Of a stretch of DNA of 64,000 nt, positions 59,571-64,000 are shown piece by piece. The translations under genes were made by a program, and so were the position numbers. The stretch's first letter is position 1; every line of letters starts with the position of its first letter. The stretch is from JAAYXS01 sp043820985 (GTDB taxonomy: Bacteria; Planctomycetota; Phycisphaerae; UBA1845; Fen-1342). The DNA is taken from positions 1 through 64,000 of the forward strand of contig JBDRDH010000070.1 in assembly GCA_043820985.1 (NCBI GenBank), written 5' to 3'. The notes beneath the pieces are model-generated. The model saw nothing but the letters and a program-made list of their open reading frames with translations, was not told where the DNA came from and did no database searches.

Positions 59571-62500
59571 ATGACGACCGAGTCCCAAGAATTCACGCCC
59601 GATCACCCGGATCCAGGGCTCGGGCTGCACAGTGCCGCTGATGATCCCACGCGGGCCGAAGGCTCTTCGCGCGATGAGCCGACGCGTGTCAGTGACGGGT
59701 CCTCGCGAGCAGCGCGCCAGGACAGTATAGCTGACATTCAGATCGCCGGTTACCAGTTACGCCAGGAACTCCACCGCGGGGGGCAGGGTGTGGTCTATCG
59801 CGCCATCCAATTGGGAACCAAACGCCAGGTAGCCCTGAAAGTCCTGCTGGAAGGCCCTTTCGCCAGTGATTCCGCCCGTCGCCGCTTCGAACGCGAGGTT
59901 GAGCTGGCGGCTTCATTACGACATACCAACATCGTCACGATTCTCGACTCCGGGATCAGTCACGGGCGTTACTACTTTGCCATGGAGTACATCGACGGTC
60001 TGCGCCTGGACCGCTATCTGGCCAAGCTGCGGCCGTCGATGCGCGACACCTTGCGGCTGTTCGAAGGAATCTGCGCCGCCGTCAATTTCGCCCACCAGCG
60101 TGGTGTCATACATCGCGATCTCAAGCCGCCCAATATCCTGGTGGACGATCAGGGCGAACCTCACATTCTGGACTTCGGCCTGGCCAAGCCGGTTCACCAT
60201 GAAGGCAGCGATCAGACCATGCTGCAAACGCTCTCCACCGCCGGTCAGCTCCTGGGTACGGTGGCCTACATGTCCCCGGAGCAGACGCGCGGCTCCCAGG
60301 ATGTTGACGTCCGGAGCGATGTCTACTCACTCGGCGTGGTGTTTTACGAGGCCTTGTTGGGACAGTTGCCGTACTCGGTTGACGGCCCGCTGGGCGAGGT
60401 TCTTAATCGGATTGCCACCGCCGACCCGGAGCGCCCGCGTGTGGTCCGCACACATTCCCGCTTCGGCCGGCTGGTCAACGACGAGTTGGATACGATCCTG
60501 CTCAAGACACTGGAGAAAGATCCGGCTCGACGTTACCAGACGGTAGGCGACCTGGGTCGCGATCTGCGGCATCTGCTGGCCGGCGAGCCGATCGAGGCCA
60601 AGCGGGCCAGCGGATTTTACATGTTCCGCAAGACGCTGCGCCGCTACCGTCTCCAGGCCGCCGCCGCGGTTGGCGTTCTGTTGACGCTGGTGATTTTCCT
60701 GGTGGCTTTTGCATTTTTGTGGTCATCCGAACGTGATTCACGTGAGCGCGCCTTACGCCACCAGAACGTCGCCGTCACGCGTGCTATCGAGGCGCGGAAG
60801 GCGGCCGAGGCCGAAGTCCAGGCCCGCCGCGAGTTGGAAGCCGTCCTGGTGCGACAGACGATCCAGCGGGGTGAGTTGGCCCAGGTTCGTGGAGATCTGA
60901 TCGGGGCCCGCAATGCTTTCTGGGAGGCGTACCAGAAATCCGGCAACCCGACGGCCCTCTGGGCTCTGCGACAATACTATCTGCGGAGTGGGGATGACGG
61001 TGCCAGCCCCTTGAACATGCCCCCGGCGGGGATCACCGTGCTGTCTGCCGATGGCCGCCTGGTAGCCACCGGCGGAGCAGCCAACTCGGTATCGGTCTGC
61101 CAGGTTCCTGGCGGCCGCATGGTCTCCTGGCTCCAAGCCCCCGGAACGATAAGTGTGCTCCATGTAGACGATGGCGGCGGCGTGTGCGCTGCTGGTCCGG
61201 GCTGGGCACGACTCTGGGCCGCTCGGGAATCAGGACCAGCTATCTCGGTTGAACTGGCCGAGGACTTCCATGTCCAGGCCGCGTTACCGGTTTCCGGCGG
61301 GGAACGACTACTCTTGCTGGGGAATGAGCAGGTGGCCTGCTTCGCGGGTGCCGAAGGTTTTCCCACCGGTCTGGCCGAACTAGCCGAACCACCCGCCGGC
61401 CCGCCGGATTACTCCGAGCGCCTCCGGAAACTGGCGGTCCCCTCCGCAATGGGCGTGGAGTTGTTCACGATCAACGAGTTGGGTCAGATTCACCCGGAGT
61501 TTGCCGGAGCGGCGGATGTGCGCACGCGCGCCGTGCGTTTCTCGGGTGATGAATTGCTCGCGGTATCACCGCGCGCTATTACCGCCACCAGCCTGGGACC
61601 GGAGACGCAGCATATTTGGCAGGAATGGATTAACACACCCCGCGACTGGGAATTGTTTGACCTGCACCGTACCTCCGGTACGGTCGTCTTTTCCACCAGT
61701 AACGGCCATGTTACCCTCTTCCACCATGGTAAACTCGAACAACTGTGGCGCATCACTCCCGGCCAGATTCGCGATTTACGCTTGACCGAGGACGGTGCCG
61801 CGGTCGTTACCGTGGACGATCGCGGGACCGTGACGCGTTGGATTCCGCCCGCGCGCCGGCAGAATATTCGACGCATCCATCCCCAGGCTCCCGCCGCCTG
61901 GGCATCATCCGAAGACGGGGCCAGCATTTTGCTCGCGGACGAGCAGCAACGCGTCATGATCTACACGCCACAACGCTCACCCGAGCCGCGCACCCTGGTT
62001 CGTCGGCGGCCATTCCGTCTGTTACCTGGCCCGTCCGAGACAATCCTGGCCGTCAGCCGGCAGGGACTACACACGGTTGTCTGCACCGGAAATGCCGTAC
62101 GCTTGCGCGAAATTGGTACACAACAACTGCCTTTACGCGCGGCCTTCTCCTGGGATGATCCGCGGGCATCATCCTTGAAGAAAGTGTCCATTACCGGCGA
62201 TGGGCACTATGTGGCCTTTTGCGCGGAAACCCCGGCGGGGGATATGCAGCAGGTCAGCTTCCATCGCTGGGCGATTGAGGATGCCCGCGCTGGTGCCGAC
62301 CTGAAGACCGCCCTGCCCCTGACCGGACAGCCGCTTGAGTTTGTGGGAAGTGTCATCCGCCAGATCGGATTCATACCTGGCACATCCCAGTTACTGATCG
62401 CACGCTCCAATGGCGAGATTCTGCGGGCTGATCCCGATGTGGCCAAAGCGGTCCCCTGGCGACGCCTGGATTCACCACCGGAAATCATGACGTTTGACCG

Positions 62501-63662
62501 CTCGGGCCAGCTTCTGGCCGTGGCGTGTTCGGACGGCTTCGTGCGCGTCTTTCCACTCTCGAACGATGGAGCACCCAGCCGTATCCGTGTCAGCCAGCCG
62601 GTGGCGACACTGGCGTTCAATCCGCGTGGCGACGTGCTTTTGGTGTGTACCACCGACGGCGCCGTGGCACTTTACGAAGTTGGTACCGCCGAGCGCGTGG
62701 CGCAGCTCCGGGTACCCGGTCCCGGCCAGCAGGCATTCGCGACCTGGATCGGCAATTCCGACACGTTGTTACTGGCATCGGATGGGGCCGTATACGAGCA
62801 CCCGTACGACGACACTGATGATATTATTGCCCGGAACCGGACCTATGCTCGGCGTCAGACCGTGGCCCGTTACCTGGAGGACGGGGAGTTTGAGCTGGCC
62901 TGGAGCGCGGCGGGGGAATTAAGCGCTATTGATCCGACGCTGGCACTGCTAGAACGCGAAACAGTACTTGCCTCCGCGTTACGTCGGCGTATCGACATAC
63001 CCACCGAATGGTCAGACGCCGTAACAACCAATTCTGACTTGCCCGCGCTGTTGCGGCTGGGTCATGCCGCTTATGATGGGGAACACTTTGAGCTGGCCGG
63101 AGTCTGGCTGCGAGCCGCCGCCGAGCAGTGCCACGGTGACCTTGATGCCTACTCGGCGTTACGCATTGCTCAATGTGATTATCTGCGGGGAGCATACCAG
63201 CAGGCGGCGGACGAGCTGGCGCGGGTACTGACGCGGCCCGATCTGGACACGGCTCATGTCCCCACGGTGCAGCTCCAGCAAACCGCCGCCCTGGTGCTGG
63301 CCGGCGACTACCGGGCCGCAGAGGCCGTCGCCCGCCGGATTGGTTCCTTGCGTCTGGAATCGCCCCGGCTGGATAATGTGGCCGGCAATTCGGCCCGCGA
63401 CATCGCGCGCTACCTAACCGGCCTGGAGAGCGAAAGTCTGCTGGCTGCCAGTGTCGAGCTTTTTGTGACCCGCTTTGCCGCCGAGGGTTCACTGGGATTC
63501 CAGGACGATGCTCATTTTTTCCAGGGAGAACAGGCCCTACGACGTGACGAGCCGGAACAGGCCGCCGCTCACTATCAGCGCTGCATCGATACGGCGCGCG
63601 ACACCTGGCCGGCAAACTGGTCCCGCTTTCGCCTGCTGCAATTGTCAAACCGGGCCCCCTGA
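59571..63662 (+). CDS. Transmembrane Ser/Thr protein kinase with C-terminal beta-propeller and TPR-like region
   Basis: 1363 residues. Disordered N-terminus (1-55), kinase domain ~60-340 (glycine loop HRGGQGVV, with His in the first Gly position; Lys90 in VALK; HRDLKPPN at 181; DFG at 201; MSPEQ), transmembrane helix ~362-384, coiled coil, then a long WD40/PQQ-like propeller region (~470-1100: ITVLSADGRLVATGGAANSV, MTFDRSGQLLAVACSDGFVR, VATLAFNPRGDVLLVCTTDG) and a helical TPR-like end. The C-terminal part probably senses ligands. Typical planctomycete kinase architecture. No sigma factor gene is attached. Confidence 0.92.
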   Translation: MTTESQEFTPDHPDPGLGLHSAADDPTRAEGSSRDEPTRVSDGSSRAARQDSIADIQIAGYQLRQELHRGGQGVVYRAIQLGTKRQVALKVLLEGPFASDSARRRFEREVELAASLRHTNIVTILDSGISHGRYYFAMEYIDGLRLDRYLAKLRPSMRDTLRLFEGICAAVNFAHQRGVIHRDLKPPNILVDDQGEPHILDFGLAKPVHHEGSDQTMLQTLSTAGQLLGTVAYMSPEQTRGSQDVDVRSDVYSLGVVFYEALLGQLPYSVDGPLGEVLNRIATADPERPRVVRTHSRFGRLVNDELDTILLKTLEKDPARRYQTVGDLGRDLRHLLAGEPIEAKRASGFYMFRKTLRRYRLQAAAAVGVLLTLVIFLVAFAFLWSSERDSRERALRHQNVAVTRAIEARKAAEAEVQARRELEAVLVRQTIQRGELAQVRGDLIGARNAFWEAYQKSGNPTALWALRQYYLRSGDDGASPLNMPPAGITVLSADGRLVATGGAANSVSVCQVPGGRMVSWLQAPGTISVLHVDDGGGVCAAGPGWARLWAARESGPAISVELAEDFHVQAALPVSGGERLLLLGNEQVACFAGAEGFPTGLAELAEPPAGPPDYSERLRKLAVPSAMGVELFTINELGQIHPEFAGAADVRTRAVRFSGDELLAVSPRAITATSLGPETQHIWQEWINTPRDWELFDLHRTSGTVVFSTSNGHVTLFHHGKLEQLWRITPGQIRDLRLTEDGAAVVTVDDRGTVTRWIPPARRQNIRRIHPQAPAAWASSEDGASILLADEQQRVMIYTPQRSPEPRTLVRRRPFRLLPGPSETILAVSRQGLHTVVCTGNAVRLREIGTQQLPLRAAFSWDDPRASSLKKVSITGDGHYVAFCAETPAGDMQQVSFHRWAIEDARAGADLKTALPLTGQPLEFVGSVIRQIGFIPGTSQLLIARSNGEILRADPDVAKAVPWRRLDSPPEIMTFDRSGQLLAVACSDGFVRVFPLSNDGAPSRIRVSQPVATLAFNPRGDVLLVCTTDGAVALYEVGTAERVAQLRVPGPGQQAFATWIGNSDTLLLASDGAVYEHPYDDTDDIIARNRTYARRQTVARYLEDGEFELAWSAAGELSAIDPTLALLERETVLASALRRRIDIPTEWSDAVTTNSDLPALLRLGHAAYDGEHFELAGVWLRAAAEQCHGDLDAYSALRIAQCDYLRGAYQQAADELARVLTRPDLDTAHVPTVQLQQTAALVLAGDYRAAEAVARRIGSLRLESPRLDNVAGNSARDIARYLTGLESESLLAASVELFVTRFAAEGSLGFQDDAHFFQGEQALRRDEPEQAAAHYQRCIDTARDTWPANWSRFRLLQLSNRAP

Positions 63663-63677
63663 GCTAACGTTACACTC

Positions 63678-64000
63678 ATGAACGTTCTGGTAATCGGCTC
63701 CGGCGGGCGGGAGCATGCTATCTGTCAGCGGTTGGCGCGCTCACCGCATCTGTCCCGTTTGTTCATCCTGCCCGGCAACGCGGGGACGGCGGCGTTAGGT
63801 ACCAACGTTCCGGGCGACGTAACCGACATTAAATTGGCACTAGCCGTCGCGCGGCGCGAGTCGATCGACCTGACGATCATCGGCCCGGAAGACCCCTTAT
63901 CCGCCGGAATGGCCGACGCATTCATCGAGGCCGGGCTACGCGCCTTTGGACCGACTGCCGCCGCCGCCCGCCTGGAAAGTGACAAGGCTTTCGCCAAGCG
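63678..64000 (+). CDS. purD: Phosphoribosylamine-glycine ligase, 3' part off window
   Basis: The first 107 codons: MNVLVIGSGGREHAICQRLA, FILPGNAGTAALGTNVPGD, IGPEDPLSAGMADAFIEAGL, FGPTAAAARLESDKAFAK. These are the N-domain and start of the ATP-grasp of GAR synthetase (purine synthesis). It starts 15 bases after the kinase stop and runs off the window. Confidence 0.95.
   Translation, partial: MNVLVIGSGGREHAICQRLARSPHLSRLFILPGNAGTAALGTNVPGDVTDIKLALAVARRESIDLTIIGPEDPLSAGMADAFIEAGLRAFGPTAAAARLESDKAFAK

Overview
This window looks like chromosomal DNA of a planctomycete, most likely of the class Phycisphaerae, with moderately high GC. Four things point there: a sigma factor of the ECF type directly coupled to a membrane Ser/Thr kinase, a second kinase fused to a beta-propeller, a secreted Cys-rich protein ending in a dockerin-like repeat, and TMTC-like membrane proteins with TPRs. 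This is inference from gene content; there is no rRNA gene to confirm it. I found no tRNA, rRNA, CRISPR array, prophage or intact transposase gene.

Layout. 0-3.9 kb: a truncated nucleotide-sugar dehydratase, a secreted protein, and DAHP synthase, whose gene contains a perfect parS site. 4.1-6.0 kb: two genes made only of ClpC-type N-domains plus a UVR motif, with no ATPase. 6.3-11.8 kb: Ser/Thr kinase with TPRs, its ECF sigma factor, and a lipoprotein with a 17-unit repeat. 11.9-17.3 kb: a degenerate M50-like membrane protein, small conserved proteins, a ParA ATPase, VanZ and NadA. 17.4-24.6 kb (minus): TMTC-like protein, PP2C phosphatase, NadC, enoyl-CoA hydratase/isomerase, WecA-type transferase. 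25.3-30.2 kb: dockerin protein, rplM-rpsI, xseA. 30.2-31.9 kb: a wrecked DNA methyltransferase split by a small TerB-like gene. 31.9-37.8 kb: AarF kinase plus phasin-like protein, CAP lipoprotein, and a PKD-WD40-metzincin lipoprotein. 38.0-45.6 kb: a LacI regulator, then hpf-ptsN-HPr-ptsI (a regulatory phosphotransferase system without permeases), then the TIGR03936 protein and RNase E/G. 45.6-48.7 kb: dense palindromic repeat clusters around one small gene, then hisS and a YkgJ-type protein. 48.8-54.4 kb (minus): rpmF-plsX-fabH-fabD-fabG, then pfkA and a membrane protein. 54.7-58.1 kb: small proteins and a second perfect parS site in a gene-poor stretch. 58.1-64.0 kb: TolB-like propeller protein, Ser/Thr kinase with propeller, and the start of purD.

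How it fits together. Housekeeping genes (NAD synthesis, fatty acid start-up, ribosomal proteins, tRNA charging, RNA decay, purine synthesis) alternate with signalling and cell-surface genes. The two parS sites and a ParA suggest the segment lies in the ParB-bound, origin-proximal part of the chromosome. The intergenic DNA carries several families of short palindromic repeats; one copy sits inside the methyltransferase relic as an in-frame peptide insert. The least familiar items are the ATPase-less ClpC N-domain genes, the TerB-like gene inside the methyltransferase relic, and the REP-flanked gene at 46 kb.
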